64,000 bases of DNA from Neospora caninum Liverpool. Taxonomy: Eukaryota > Apicomplexa > Conoidasida > Eucoccidiorida > Sarcocystidae. Both the position numbers and the translations under genes were made by a program. The notes below the pieces were generated by a model, which worked only from the letters and a program-made list of their open reading frames with translations, made no database searches and was not told the origin of the DNA. Below, one piece after another: positions 1 to 13,293 of this stretch; positions within the stretch are counted from its first letter, which is position 1, and every line of letters starts with the position of its first letter. The stretch is from assembly GCF_000208865.1 (NCBI RefSeq), contig NC_018396.1, positions 2,070,630 to 2,134,629 of the forward strand, given 5' to 3'.

Positions 1-2699
1 TGTCCCCGCACGACTGTGAATATGCTGGAAAAGACCTGAACTCTAGAAAGTGAAGCCGCGACGTGCTCCCTGGCCTGACCCATTCCGCATGAAGGGTGAC
101 GCTGCCAACCGACGAACCTCCAGTGTGCCCTGAACGAAGAAGTAACTTGCACGTGGCAATACCGGTGTCCACGTCTTCTTCAACTCTCAAAGTCTTTTCC
201 TAAACGGTGCGTTGCACTGCTGAACATGCACTTGTACAGCTGCATACTGTCACTAATGTACAACGAGTTACCGGACCTTTACACGCAGGAACTACTCCTC
301 AATGTGTTAGTCTCCCATGAAGCCCTCTTCTGCGGCCGGTATGTGCCAACAGATCGTGTTTTGAATCAGTGCGGGAGTGCTCCTGAACCCACGCTTTGCC
401 TCGGATGTGCATACTCCCCCGTTCGCTGTTCCCCTGTGCAACGGGGAGCCGAAACGTGCTCCCAAGGCAGTATTCTGGCTGAGGTGATTTTCAACAAGAA
501 CTTGTGGGAGAGTTTGCATCTGTTTTCACTCCGAAAGAAAACGAATTGCTTTTGAAGGAGAAATCAGTCCTTTCACATGAAATATGACTTAAAATTTCTT
601 TTGCGGATGGACACGGAAACTGGATGCACAGGTATATGCGACAGCTCCCACTGTTTCATAAGTTCCCCTGCTTTGGTGGGTCCTGCGAAATCTCTGATTG
701 TGTCAGAGGCAGCATGGAACGAATCAAGAACTGCGCAGTGTGTGTGATTTGCTCCCTCGGTCCGAGTAGCTGGTCAAAGCTGCGGCGTAGTGTTTGACAT
801 GGTCTGCCTGCCACCGGTATGGGGCTGTTTGCCGTAGACGATACAACCTCAAGGGCGTAGGCTGACATCCGCATCTTAGATAACACTGGAAGGTAACCTC
901 TGAGATAGGTATTGTGCTCAGGAGTATCCAGAAGCTAGAAGTGATCCACAGGTGTTCAGCACTTTTCGGCAACTACACGGACGATCCCAATCTTTTCGAT
1001 CAGTGCATTTACTCTTCAGCTTCTGCCCCGATCACAGCCCGGAATAACATGTGACGTGAGTAAAACAACTACACAGGGAATTCCTCTGCCTCTTCTTGGT
1101 TCTCGGCAGCCGGCGTAACGAGGTTCTCCGAAGGCAGCATCTGAGTGACAGCGCCATCCAGCCTTCTTCACAACTGGTCTTTTTAAGCCAAGGGCTGTGG
1201 GAGCCCCTTACAGTTGCAGTCCAGACAACCAACCTTTTATCTTTAATTTTGTAGCACCTTTTCGCAGGGGTAGCTCCGTTCTTTTGTCGACAAAGACACC
1301 GTAAGTCACCTGGGCTGTCTCCTGAAACCGCTGGCAGGCACCTCGCTTAGCCGCTAGTCGACGTGCCCCGACAGAGCACAGCCACCGCGCCGGAAATTAA
1401 GTGACGGAGACGGTATCTCGACTGTCAAATTTATTGAATCATAACTGAAAACGCTGAAAATGTGAGGAACAGGCTACGCACCTACGCGCGAACAAAGTGA
1501 ACACTCCTTCGACAACCCCTTCGTGTCTTCCTCCACGAGCAACAGTGTCGCATCATCCTGTAGCCATGGACCATGTGTGTGCCGGTTACCTCAGTGTCTG
1601 CAAACGGAAGTTGTCGGGTATAGGCGGCAGAGGGTGAAGTGTCTCCTTCAATTTTCTGAGGCCGGACACTGTTAGCAGGAGGATCTACTGAGGCAAGCTT
1701 TCCGGCAGGAAAACCGGTCCCGCTCAAATCGCAGCTTGCAGCTGGACACATAGTCGCACAATGCATGCAACCACCACTGTCTGCTCCGTTGTCCCACGGC
1801 TTTTCAGTCGCCTCACCGAAATGTGCGTCTATATTTCTTAAGAAATCGACAAATTCTTTGGCTTCTCTTTTTCGAACTCTTGTGGTTGCTCTGTGCAAGT
1901 ACAATGGGCAGAAACTAGAGTGGCGGCTCGTGAGTCTCGTTGTCGGCGGCCGCACATTCTACATCTGTCGTGACGCGAACGGCTCCAAAAGCAGTTCTCT
2001 TCTGGAAATTTATTTTTCATAAGCCTTTTTGTTCAGTAGCATCTGCTAGTCTGCCCAATTCAGCGGATTTCCCTCCGCGACTGTGGTCCCGTGAGACTGC
2101 GTCCGACAGAGGGTTCTGTGTCTTGCGTAGGTTGGCTTGCTCTTGTGACGATTATCGCCGTCGAGGCGGTACACATACGGACAAGCGGGAACCGCCAGCG
2201 GCGGAAATCTCCTGTAGCGTCTAGGCGTCTTCCAATATCTGTCTATTCATTCGGCAGACTTTTCTCGAGGCTGTACAGGGAGTCTGCCTTTACAACTGCC
2301 GTCAACCAGCAAACCCTGCCTCTGTTTTTGTCTGCATCCCCGGTTGATGAGGCTGTCGGTGTGCTCATCGCAGCATTGCTCCCGTGTCGGAGTTTCTCAG
2401 GGAAATACTGGAAAACTACTGAAAAAGGGAGTGAAAACTCTATAGGGTATGCCGCTCTTGATCTGGGGGCCGCTCTCTTCGCTCTTCCAAGAGAGGCCGC
2501 GCGTTTCCTTTTGCATTTTCGTTCCTACACGTGTGGGTACACGGATCCACGACAAAACTAACAGGACTTACATACAATATCTGCGCTCTGCACGACCGGC
2601 CTTCCTGTTCAGCTGCGTCTGATTCGAAGCAAGAAGAATTATTCAGAGTGCGCTTTCTGTAGCAGCAGCGGTTTCCTACCTTTCTTTGCAGATGCCCTC
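1..2699. other. Left-edge region and CenH3 upstream sequence, no firm gene
   Basis: No open frame here can be tied to a family. Two overlapping candidates compete at 1.5-2.0 kb: a + strand ATG frame at 1765-2022 (85 aa) and a - strand frame ending at 1482 that contains the protein-like stretch KEFVDFLRNIDAHFGEATEK and could be an exon entered through an acceptor near 1890. A + strand frame at 2091-2561 starts only at GTG and probably lies in the CenH3 promoter or 5' UTR. I cannot choose between them from sequence alone. Confidence 0.4.
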
Positions 2700-4102
2700 A
2701 TGGCTCGCATCAAAACGACTCCTGCGCGCCGTGCAGGACCGGACTCGCGGCCGAAGTCGACCGGAGGATCTGGGGGAGCTGTAGGGGCTGCGCCGAAATC
2801 TCGGATGGGCAGTTTTCCACCGTCGCACGGGCGGAAGCCTCTTCACCGCCGCTCATCGGCGCCGTCTTCCCCTTCTGACGACGATTCTCCTGTGTCCTAC
2901 TCTTCCCGTTCTCCCTCTCCCAGCCGTGGCGCTTCCTCATCGGCGGCGCATTCGAGTGGCATGCGAGGTCCCCATGCGACAAGCAGACAACAGCCAAGAA
3001 GCGTACATGATCGGGGAATGCAGCCGAGAAGACGGGCGCCGCCAGGAGCGCGCGTACTTCGGGAAATTAAGAGACTTCGGGTACGTCTCGATTTGGGCGA
3101 AAGTTTTCGATCCGCTCGCGTGTCACTACGCACAGCTGTCTAGCTGCTTCGAACAGCCCTCCCGTGCTGACGCGCCTTGACGGCCGCGGAAGAAATAGCA
3201 GATGGCGCCGCCCGGTGTTCAGCGAGTTACGGGAACGAGCTCGAGAGCCGGCTTTCGGCTTCGGTGTTTCTGCGCGCTCTGTAAAAAGTAACTGTTCAGG
3301 GACTCCCCGAGAGCACGTTTCCCTTTGAGCTGTTTCGACGCACAGGGTCGGGCTGCTTGGAAGAAGTGTCGGGGCATGGAAAAGAAACACCTGGGGCAAG
3401 ATAGTTATGCGACGTTGCTCAGGTTTTCTAAGACATCTCCGGTGGCACTGCTCGTTTTGCTGCTGCGAACCGGATCCGGTGACTGGTGTCTCGGACTGTT
3501 TTCTTGTGCCTTTCAGGAGTCGACAGATCTTTTAATTCCTAGGATGCCGTTCTTGAGGCTCGTTCACGAGGTCGCTCAAGACTGTACACCTCCGTATGCT
3601 TCACCATACAGGTGCGTCCTCTCGATTTCGGGCCCCCGATGGCCGAAGGTGCTTGCCATGAAAGATAGCCGGAGTGTGCTGAACATCGCAAGGGTGTCTA
3701 GAGCACATATTTATCGGTTTTGCGTGCTGCTTTTCGCGTTTTTCAAGCACATTGGACGTGTATAGCTTTTGAGCTTTGCTGGTGCTTGGTGTAGAGACGT
3801 TCCTGTAAATGGCAAGTATCATGCACAAAGGGGCATATATACCACTTCCTACGACGTTTTATAGTGCAACGATTTTCTCTTTGCCTTATGTGGACTCGTA
3901 ATTCTGCGGAAAGGTCCTTTGTTGTGCGTGGAACTTCAGATTTACAGCCGATGCGCTCATGGCATTGCAGTGCGCAACTGAGGCGTACCTAACGGGACTA
4001 ATGGAGGATTCCTACCTCTGTGCAATGCATGCAAAGCGTGTCACATTAATGCCGAAGGATCTCCATTTGGCTCAAAGGTTGCGTCATGCCTTCCCTTGCT
4101 GA
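2700..4102 (+). CDS. CenH3: Centromeric histone H3 variant (CenH3/CENP-A)
   Basis: This H3 variant replaces canonical H3 in centromeric nucleosomes and marks the site of kinetochore assembly. Three exons, 2700-3080, 3517-3611 and 3940-4102, join in frame to give 212 aa. The start ATG begins [11 protein letters not shown], recalling the canonical H3 N-terminus, followed by a Ser/Arg/Pro-rich tail to about residue 112. The fold then follows: [35 protein letters not shown] (helices N and 1), and after the second intron [32 protein letters not shown] (helices 2 and 3). Canonical H3 has FQRLVREIAQD; here the Gln is Leu, and loop 1 between AQD and MALQ is about four residues longer. Both are CenH3 hallmarks. 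The protein ends shortly after helix 3. Identity is confident; the start rests on the ATG in an open frame with the H3-like N-terminus. Confidence 0.93.
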
Positions 4103-5278
4103 ACAGAGGTATTTCCCGGATCTCCTGGTCTTTGTTTCTTTGTGGAGTCAGCAAATGGGACGTCCCGTTGAGGACACAGGCACCACAGGGCTCGCTCTCT
4201 TCATACACGCATTTTCCTGGAGATCCATGTGTCCGGTCTTCGACGGACCGCACCGTAGTAGAAACGTGATTCCGTAGTCTATTCTTCAGGCCGTGACGTG
4301 TTCGCAATGTAGACATATCAACCTTTTTCCGTAGGATCGACAGGAAAGCGTTTTTCCCAGTGTACACTAACCCGCACGAAACACGTCATTTTCTCTACTC
4401 GCTATCGCGCTCTCTCCATGAGCTCGAACCGCTTTTTCTCGCCGGACATTTTATTTAATGTGGACATCTTGGTTCCTCGCCAGAGGGAGGGGAATATTTT
4501 CGAAAATTGTGTGGTGATGCCGGTTCTGGTGCTTTGGCGCAATCCGTGGGATCCATAAATTACTGGAGGACTGCGTAATGTCGAAGGGGAGTAATGGCTT
4601 TTGAACGCTTTTTCTATTTCCGTTTCGTAGGCCGTGTGTGTTTCCGGGAAGCAGCGAAAGACCCTAATTTTTTGTGAGCGTGAGGAAGTTTGGCATATCC
4701 GGGTTCTGCACTCAAATAACGGTCGTTGTGGACCACCTCGTCCGTTTGTGTTGAACATTGTCAAAACAAGTATCACTAACTGCGATAAGTTAAACGAAAT
4801 TTGAACGGAACTAGAGGCGTTACCTTTGCACATCGCATTGCACTAGAACACAGGCTGAGACTTCCGCTCAAGCTGACGCTTAGATAGGGAGCTCGCACAG
4901 TAGCAACGTGTCTTATCTCTCAAGAGCGTAGGAAGTCCTGAAGAGCTCCCGAGCCCTGAGGAGACTGACTGAATACCGGTAGAGACGTATAAGTCTCAAA
5001 TGTTTTTGTTCCGAGCCTGCTTCCCTTCCCAGGATGGAAGATAACAGGTCGGAGCCACTGTCTGATTCGTGAGAGGAACCATGCGATCACTTATTTGCTG
5101 TTCACATTACTGTAGCCGAGACACGCAGCGTTACATTCTCATTGAATCTGTGTGTCTTCCTAAGAAAATCAATGTCGTACTAAATGCCACGAAGGGGCGC
5201 AGAGCAGCCCGTCTCGGTTCGCCGGTGCGAGATTCCCTGATCTTGTGCGCGGGCGTTTTTTCATTGATCGCAGGACTC
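4103..5278. other. Intergenic region between convergent CenH3 and the 279-aa gene
   Basis: This should hold the two 3' UTRs. A - strand ATG frame at 4402-4833 (143 aa) is open but has no recognisable domain and no convincing splice context, so I do not call it. Nothing else stands out. Confidence 0.4.
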
Positions 5279-6294
5279 CTAGAAGAAGCTTGCGTCGATA
5301 TTACTGGGTAATATCCTATACACTCGGGGATGTATCTGGAACGGGTTCTCATTGTCTTCGCCGTCGAGCCACACCACACGCGCTGAGTGTAGTTCGTGGA
5401 GCAGCATACCCTGATCTTTCTCGGGGAACGGCGAGCTTGAACTTTCGATATGCTTACGTTCCTTCCCGGCCATTCCATCATGTTCTCTGGAACGTGCTGT
5501 TATGCCCGATCGCTGGTTAGCGAGGTCAGAAAAATCTCCCACCCGAGACGACGGCTGTCTAGAAGCGCCATCAGTGGAGTTGTTCGTATCACTCCTCACC
5601 TGGAGTGGCTGTAGAGTTTGATCTTCTGAGGGGAAATATTCTTTTTCGAGCTTTCCTTTGGAGCCAAGTTTCGAGTTTTCGTTAGGCGAGTATGACGTGT
5701 CGCTGTTCAGGTACCCTCTGATGAAAGTTAATGTCAGGTCTGAGAGGTTACTCTCTAGCTGTTGGACACGCGCGGTGTCGTGTGCTGCTTGCCGCTCTTC
5801 CCTGTTGCTTTCCTGCCGCGCATCTTTCTCTTCCCTCTTTTGCTCTTTGCGGTGCTGAGTGCGCTCAACCTTCTCTTTCAAGAAGGGCGGCAGAGCAGAG
5901 GCTCGAAGAAAAGGGCCAACGACCGCATCTGAGGGCAAGGGATCGCCAGTCGCGCGTGCGGCGTTGCGGAGCTCCTCCGCATAGCTCGCAGCCGTAAAGT
6001 TGTCAATCAGCCGAGAGAGACGCTGCTCTTGCCTTTCCTACGGCACAGCATATATGCACCAAAGCGCCACTCGCCGAAAATCGCCATAAAAGTGTGCTTT
6101 GACTGCTGGAAAAGTAGAATGACGCCGAAGAGCACGGCCAGCACCATGGCGGCCACTTCATATCGTCGTACAACACAAAAAGCATGCCACACGATCATCA
6201 GCGTATGTATAACCTGTGTCGCCTCGTTCGAGAAGGCTATAGTACACAACGACACCCAGGAATGTGCGTGTGCATTGACACCGCAGTCCACCAT
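5279..6294 (-). CDS. Hypothetical charged protein, 279 aa, two exons
   Basis: I do not recognise this gene. Exon 1 (6294-6214, 27 codons from ATG) ends in CAG|GTTATA. Exon 2 starts after a TAG acceptor at 6037 and runs to the TAG stop at 5279. The junction is phase 0 and the intron is 176 nt. The first part of exon 2 is helical and protein-like (RLSRLIDNFTAASYAEELRN), followed by a strongly charged stretch rich in Glu, Lys, Arg and Gln (about residues 75-110) and a Ser-rich, probably disordered second half. There is no signal peptide. Hydrophobic segments in the overlapping intron frame (around 6100) are not part of this model. It lies 182 bp downstream of the 757-aa gene on the same strand, so the two could be co-regulated. 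Exon 2 is well supported; exon 1 is the weaker part. Confidence 0.6.
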
Positions 6295-6476
6295 GAGGAA
6301 AGCAATACCGCAACGGCGAGGCACGAGAGACCTGTGGGGGAGACCTGTGCACGGGGACTTTAGGGAATATTGGTTTTAGTGTTTGTGATGACGAACTACC
6401 CGTTTTGCAGTCAGGCGTGCACTGTGGAGTATAATACTGAGATAAAGGCGTGCTATTGCGATCGGTGAAGACAAAA

Positions 6477-9400
6477 TCATTTTAGCCCGTTTTGATGACC
6501 TACTCTCTTTGCACGCTCCTTTTCTGTCTTCATAAGGTCCTCGCTGGACGCCAGGCTTGACGGCTTGTTCCCCTGTGTGTATTTTGATAGTTCTTTTGGG
6601 GTTATCATCGTGGCCTGAATACGAGACTGGAACTGTCGCGCACCTTGAATAATGAAGCTACTGTCCTTGTGTTCGTCTCCTGGTTTGGTTCCGGCACGCG
6701 TTTCGGGGGGGGTCCCGTAGCTGGAGCCCGTAGGTGGAATGGAGGAGAAACCCGACTGTCTACCATCGCTCCTCCTTAGGTTCCTCGCCTGTGCTTCTCC
6801 TGGTGAAGTGAGGTCAGGAAACGAACCGTCATCTGGTCGAGACGCTACTGGTGGGTGCGTTTTAGAACTGCGAGAAGTGGCAGGTTCTGCCGATCGATCA
6901 CGAACGAACTCAGGAGTAGTCGGCAAGTTGCTTTTTCTCATGTCGCGAAGAAAAGGAAGCGAATCTATGATTCTGTCAGATCGTCTTGTGGACCGTGTTG
7001 CATCTGTTTCTTTTCGTCCACTCGCTTGTCCTGGTCGGTAGGGAACGACCGAACACGGCTCTTCTAGGAAATGCTGTTCTGATATCTGGGCCGTAGCGAG
7101 CACTCTAGTTCGTCCTCCTGGTGCTGGAGACCCCGCCACGTATGACGTCATACTGTAGTCTTTCAACAGGCGCGGTACTGCGGCCTCTTCTGCGGTGGTT
7201 TCCCCAGGCAACCCGCTGAAGAATTCCTGAGCGGTCGCAAACTGAGAGGCAAGATGTGGGTCAGTTTCGGAGAACCTGCGGTCGTATCGTCTTGCAACCA
7301 GTAAGGCGTTATTCACCGTTAGAGGAGTCTCCGACATCGAACCGCTTGAGAAAGAGACTTGCTGCTCATGATTTTGAGCGGTATGCTTGGCAAATTTGAG
7401 AATCGTGGGTGCCTCCTGCATAGTCGCAACACCAGCCAGATGCTCCTCCATCTCGCCAGCTTTCTCTCTGTTCAAGGACATCTTCTTTTTGAACGCATCT
7501 ATAGGTTTCATCGGCTGACTATCTTCATCCTCAAAGTACACGGGCTGGTCATACGGATTGTACTGGCGCTGCTGCTGCTCACGATGGATTTCCAGCTCGA
7601 CCCTGCGTCTTTTCTCAGCCTCTTCTTCCCTTTTTCGCTTGTACTTTCGGAGCTCAATCAGTGATGGAGGAGCCTCTGTGGTCGTTGTGGTCGGCGTGGC
7701 CACGCAGTAGACATGGTCAGGCGACGGGATACACGGGAGGCCAGTTCTGAGGTTCACGTAGCCAGAAGACTCTTCGGGCGCACGCGATGCGGCAATAGCC
7801 AGAGCATCCTGCAGGTTTCACCACGTGAAGAAGGAGAACGGAGAACCGAGTAATGACTTCTTTGTGATGAAGTCCTGTATGATGTAGACGTGGGTTGCTT
7901 CTTGCCAAGCCCCTCACTGTTCTACAATGCAGGGGCAAACGATGCTCTGTCACCTAACACATGGCAGATCCAGATTACTGAATTGTTGGGCGCAAGATAG
8001 ACTGTCCTAAGATCTACACAGTCACACTCCTCCAAGTAGTTCCTGCATCATGACAAAAAAGGTCTAGGTGGCAAGCTGAGCATCTACAGAGGGGCGATGG
8101 AGACACATGATTGTGATAGACAAACCTGTCCAACTTTCTTAACTGCTTCACTCATGCCGCCCGCCTTGCCGGCGACCTGCTCCACAAGCTGTCCAAGCAC
8201 CCCAGCGCCTTTGTTCAACGCGCTCAGCGCCTCGTCATCCAATGAGTTGAGAAGCTTGTGCTCTGGAGGTTGGAAAAAGCAGGGAAAACACGCTTGAAGG
8301 GATGAACCCACGGACGAGAGCTCGGCTGGACCACTGGAACACCAAATAACGCTCGAGGCCATCCCCTTATGCGAACCCGAAAACACAAATTGACAGATCA
8401 TGCACCCGAAATGAACGGCAGAGAGCTAAGCTATCCAAAAGAAGCGAAATTTTCAGAGAACGCCAGTTTGCGCGCAGCATTGCTTGACTAGGTCTCTCGC
8501 TATCAGTGGTTCGGGGCTAATTGTTTCATTAACTTTCAAGTATGCTTTATGGTTCTGCATAAACTTAGCGAAACATGCTGATAAGCAGATGCATCTCGTC
8601 AAAGGTTCACTGTAACCTCCTAAGCACTAGATGCCGGCACAATGCACGGCCATACGGTCACTAGCAGAAGTTGCCTTTGAGGGACCAGTCACCCAGGAAG
8701 TTTATGTAGGGCACAGCATCTGTGTAACAATACATACATATATGTATATGCACACATGCAATGAGCAGGGGGACCTCTTTTCGACCTACGTTTGCCAGCC
8801 AGCAATTCCATCCGTTCATTGTGCTCTTCTCTTTGCAATTGGTAGAAAGACTTGGGCTCATACATCGCCATATTTAGGTCGTCCTCTGTCACAGGTTCAA
8901 GAACGTATCCGCCTAACAGGATGCCCTCTTCAGGAGGTGGAGGAGCAAGCATGAGATCAGCAAAGCTTGTAACCGTCCGACGGGGTTGCACTTTCTTTCG
9001 CTGCCAGCCTTGTAGAAGTTGTAGCTCCTTCTGCGCTCTCTGGTCCTCTTGATATTCCGACAGAAGTTCTTCGTATTTATCTGGACGCAAAACACATAAC
9101 AGACCATGAGGAAGACGTGCACCTGGGTAGGAAATGAGCATTACTTGTCGGCGAAAACTCGACGAAAACAGTTTCGCTTGGTGAGTTGTCACTCACTAAT
9201 CATATTCAGGGAGCCCAGTCGAGAATCTTTATTTGGTTTTTCGGAGCGAGGAGAGGTAAGGGGGGCACGATTTCGCCGCGACAACGCCCTACCCGGGGCG
9301 GTCTTCCACTGTACGCTTGCCGTTTTCTGGTGTCCGCGTTCCACAGTGAACTCCACATTAGATGGCGAATCATAATACGAAAGTTCGCTTGCAGGAGATG

Positions 9401-9825
9401 CTGCGATTGGGGCCTTGGCGAGGTGCTGCGTAGTGTTCTCGAAGCTACATGCCCATGGCTCCCCACTCAGCGCCCGCCCACGGCTCCACTGGCTTTCCGA
9501 AGTCGTTCTACACTGGGAAAATGGCCAGAGTTTGAGAAGAAATGTGGCCAGGATGCTGTCGCCTGTCATATTATGTAGGACGGGGAGCACCAGTGACCAT
9601 GGCTGCGTTGACGTGGCTGCGAGACAGCAGGAATTCAGGACCCCGACAAGCAGCATCGTTCGCAGGCAAAAACTTACTGATTGTAAGCTGACACACACTT
9701 CCCTTCAATGTAATCATATCGTGTTGGTCGGCATCCCTGGTTGAAATAGCATCAAAAAGCACAGCATTGTCCGAGAGACTGTCGACTTCCCTGAGGCACA
9801 GCGACTGGTCTACTCGGGAAGCCAT
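6477..9825 (-). CDS. Hypothetical conserved-looking protein, 757 aa, five exons
   Basis: I do not recognise a family. The exons, read on the - strand, are 9825-9678, 9562-9197, 9080-8790, 8262-8126 and 7808-6477. Every junction closes in frame (phases 1, 1, 1, 0) with good borders such as ATCA|GTAAGT, so the gene model is strong. The start is an ATG giving MASRVDQSLCLREVDSLSDN. Visible parts are a Ser/Arg-rich region (residues about 50-170), a helical segment starting KYEELLSEYQEDQRAQKEL, a proline run with EEGILLGGYVLEPV, a short helix with GVLGQLVEQVAGKAGGMSEA, a basic coiled segment ELRKYKRKREEEAEKRRRVE around residue 350, and a long Ser/Thr/Arg-rich C-terminal region. There is no signal peptide or membrane segment. 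A cytoskeletal or scaffold role would be a guess. The neighbour downstream is the 279-aa gene on the same strand. Confidence 0.75.
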
Positions 9826-12800
9826 TTAGATGTTTATTCCAGATTGGGCGGCGGATACTGCCGCCCGGACTGCCGACAACTTTTTTTTGATGCGCTATAA
9901 CTAAAGGATGACCGCCGGATATGTTTCGACAAGACACAAACTCGAGACGAGGCCACCAACCATCAGTCGCTGCGAGCCCCAGCAGAAAGTAGTTAGCTTG
10001 CACTCGTCAGAGCAAATATTCCCGCTGGGACGACGCTGTATGATTTGGAACTCGATGACGATGAGCACTCTCACCTTCTGCTTTGCTCACATGTTCCGCC
10101 AACATGGTGCTGTGCGCCATTAGCATTACAGTCGAAAACAAACTAGCGGCCGTTGCAGGCCGGACAAATCGACCGGCCACCATAGTTCTACTGGCGGCCG
10201 GAAAACTCTGGTGGAAAAGACATGAACATCTGTGCTGCACAAAATATGGATTCACGAAAAAATGAGGCACCTAGCCACCTCTCTGGGGCCATGCATGAAG
10301 GGAGCGCACCTGACACACATTCCGATAACAAAGTAACCGTACGGCTAGACAGCTGCATTTCGTCGCGGGAAAACACGGCTGCTTGTGATGGCTTATTGCG
10401 CATTTGCGTACCCGTTTTGTAGCATCTGGTTAGTCGAACTACAGCGTCCTAACAAGCAAATGAATCTAAAAAAAGACAGAGACGCTACGACGCGAGAAAA
10501 GTGCCAAGATTTACACCCTGTCACCAAACGGAACTCGTAGGCCCAACGGCATGTCTTGCGGGGAAGTGCCGTGTTCCCGAATCATAATGAGACATATTCA
10601 CAGGAGGAGATCTAGGCGGAATGCCTTGTTCGAAAGCGTGCCCCATGGTGTGGAGACAGAATGTTGCTGTCAAGAGTAACTGTATTGCCTGCCTAAATAG
10701 CCATCACCAACTGCGTCACCAGTCGGGGAGGAACCTTCGTAGCGGGACAGTATCCTTTGGACGGGAAAACAGAGAAACAGTAAACACAGCGCTCCCACTG
10801 CCGACCATAGACTTATGCTGCCTTCCTCTTTCGTACTGTCTCCAGAGACGGAGATAGTCGCGTGCTCGCTCTTTCCCGTCCATCCTACCGTTCACTGAAC
10901 AGAAGGTGCCGAGCTATTAACGGAGCCTTATTTGTCCCTGATCTGCATCAGACCCTTTTTATTTTCGTACGACGCCTCAGAAATCAACCTAAGGATATGA
11001 TTCGGTCTCTCTGCATCCTCCTTACTCGTTAAATTTCCACGGGGGGCGCCGAGCGGCAGGAGGGCGCATTTCGAGGCAACGGTTTTGCGTGGTCCGGTAC
11101 AGACGTAGTGACGGCTTCTCTAGCTTAGGAGACGTTCGAGCATTGTTATCGCCCCGAGTATGCCATAAGAAGCTTAGAAGCACTGCAAATTTGGAAGATT
11201 TATTATCTTTTAAGCGTTTCCAACTGCGTCGAGGGACAAACAGTTACAGACACTCGATTGTCAGCATGCATGCTTGATTGTGCATGTGTGTGTCAGATGC
11301 AGCTGAACGGACGTCGCCTCCACTGTATCGCCGTACCTTTCGCCGCGGAATTCTTATGCAGGTTTCGGAAACGCTTGAAAGACAGACTGCGTTGCCTGGG
11401 GGATTACATCTGTCATTTTTGGGCAACGTCCCTCTTGTTCACATTTTCAATTGCATCCCCCGCTCTTCGCAGCTCCTCGTACGTAGGTCCGCGTGCGGCT
11501 CAAAACGGAAGATTGTCCGTTGCCCCATTGTGGCAAGCACGGCAAGTTGCTTTCCTCTTGTTTAGGTGAGCTGCTCACACTTCTTTGAGAGCCAGGCTGT
11601 CTTGCTCAATTCTGTGAAAAGTGACAAATTTTGATGCGTCGCTCAACTCCACCCTCCATCGTTCGAGCGCCCAACGGTCTTCCCCGTCGTTATCTGCGGT
11701 CATTGTGGCCTTTTCACCTCATTCACAAGGCGTAGAACGACTACTTAAATCGATGGAGAACGCCTAGCTTTCGAAGGTTGCCGAAGTGTTGGTGAAGTAA
11801 AGCCCCCGTCTCTGGGTGGAGAAAGAAAAACGTGGACCCTTGGGGGGGGGGGGCCACCGCACATTCCGGGCGTTCTGGTTCAGAAATTCTCAATTCAAAA
11901 TGACTTTCTTTGGACTTGAAATCTCCCTTTCTTGAGCGACAATGTGACTGTAGTCACCCGTTCCCGGTCGGGCTGTCCGTAGGAGCGGTGAGCATGACTG
12001 GCCAATCTGGCAAGCTTGCGCCGTTTTCTTACCCGTTCACGCGGTTGCGAGGAAATCTCCCCGTTCCGTCTTGAGATTCTCATCTTCAGAGAGCTGATCA
12101 AGATTTTCAGGCTGCCTAGTTTTCCCATCCGAAGCTTACGTACACGCTCTGTACCCCAGAGAAGTTCTTGCGTGTTTCTCCGCGCGCCGCCTTTTTCGCC
12201 ACTTTTACGGAAGTCCTGTGGCCTTCGCGTCTCCTGCCTCTCCCCCAGCCGTCTTGCATCGTTTTCGCCTCGGTTCCTCTGCAATTTTTACCTCTTTGCG
12301 CTCCCTGTTTCACAAAAAGCTAGTCGGTGGGCTGCGTCGTGGACCCAGGCCTAGTCAGGAGTTCGTGCTCCTTTTGAAACCGCGCGCTCTCATCCCTGCA
12401 ACTGGGGCCCATGGCTGCTCTGCAGCCATTTCTGGTCCATAAGAACGGAACGAACTCGTCTCAATCGAAGTATCTGGAGCCCGAAAGAACTTCCTTCGCG
12501 ACTGATTACGTCTCCCCCGCTAGAACGGGTCTTCTTTCTGGTCGGATCGACACCCTTCTCGCTCTGTATCCCGTTTTTACTTCTGAAGATGCCAGCTGCG
12601 GCAGCTCTTCCGAATCCCTCAGTGCCCCGAGCAGCCTTGGTCGCAGCCCGCTTTCTGCGGCCGCCAGGCCGATTCAAGCGGGCTGAGCTTCGCGAACACC
12701 CGAGAAGTAAAACAGGCGCTTTTGCGAACCTGGTCAAGACGGCTGTTAGATTACGGGAGAAGGCCAGGGCGTTCTCGCTCGTCCCGCCTCCCAGGTGCGA

Positions 12801-13293
12801 AGGACACACGCGACAGAGAGCTACCGGAAACTTGAGATCAGGCGCTGCCTCCTGCCTCTCGTCGCTCACTCTCCTCCTGCTTGTTTCTTCCGACTGGCCA
12901 TATGTTCCTTCCCTCGCGCCCTCTTTGGTTCTCTCGAATCAGCATACTCCGCCGTTGCGCCTCCAGGCGTTCGACTCAGCACGGTTCTGTGTCGCCCGTG
13001 TTTCTGGGACGGAGCTTGCGGTTGCCTCCGCTGCGATCGGTGCGGCTCTTCCAGCCTGTCTTTGCTGCCTCCGAAAGCGGGTTTCATGGCGTACTGACAG
13101 GCAACGCGCCTACCGCGGAATTCCTCTTTCCTGCGCGTTTCCGCTCTTCAGGTTGATTCCGATTCCTCTGCCTGCGCGAAAGAAACACCTCGAGTCCGTC
13201 CGGGGCGTGCCTACAGTTTCTTCGGAGGTCCTCGCTCGTCGGCTTCACTTTCTCCTGGGCCCCGCAGCTATCGAACAACAAAAAGCGGCGAAA
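9826..13293. other. Divergent intergenic region, about 3.5 kb
   Basis: This separates the starts of the - strand 757-aa gene and the + strand 331-aa gene, so both promoters should be here. It contains a run of about ten G residues near 11843 and an alternating GCATGC stretch near 11265. Open frames at 11258-11569 (+), 11895-12284 (-), 12390-12869 (-) and 12589-13335 (+) overlap each other on both strands and carry no recognisable domain. The right part (about 12.0-13.3 kb) is probably 5' UTR of the + strand gene. Confidence 0.45.

Noticed and set aside
2091..2561. 156-aa + strand frame with a hydrophobic N-terminus
   Set aside because: It begins at GTG, ends 139 bp before the CenH3 ATG and has no family signature; more likely promoter or 5' UTR.
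6007..6324. Hydrophobic - strand frame suggesting a membrane protein
   Set aside because: The hydrophobic part lies in the intron of the 279-aa gene; frame closure supports splicing it out.
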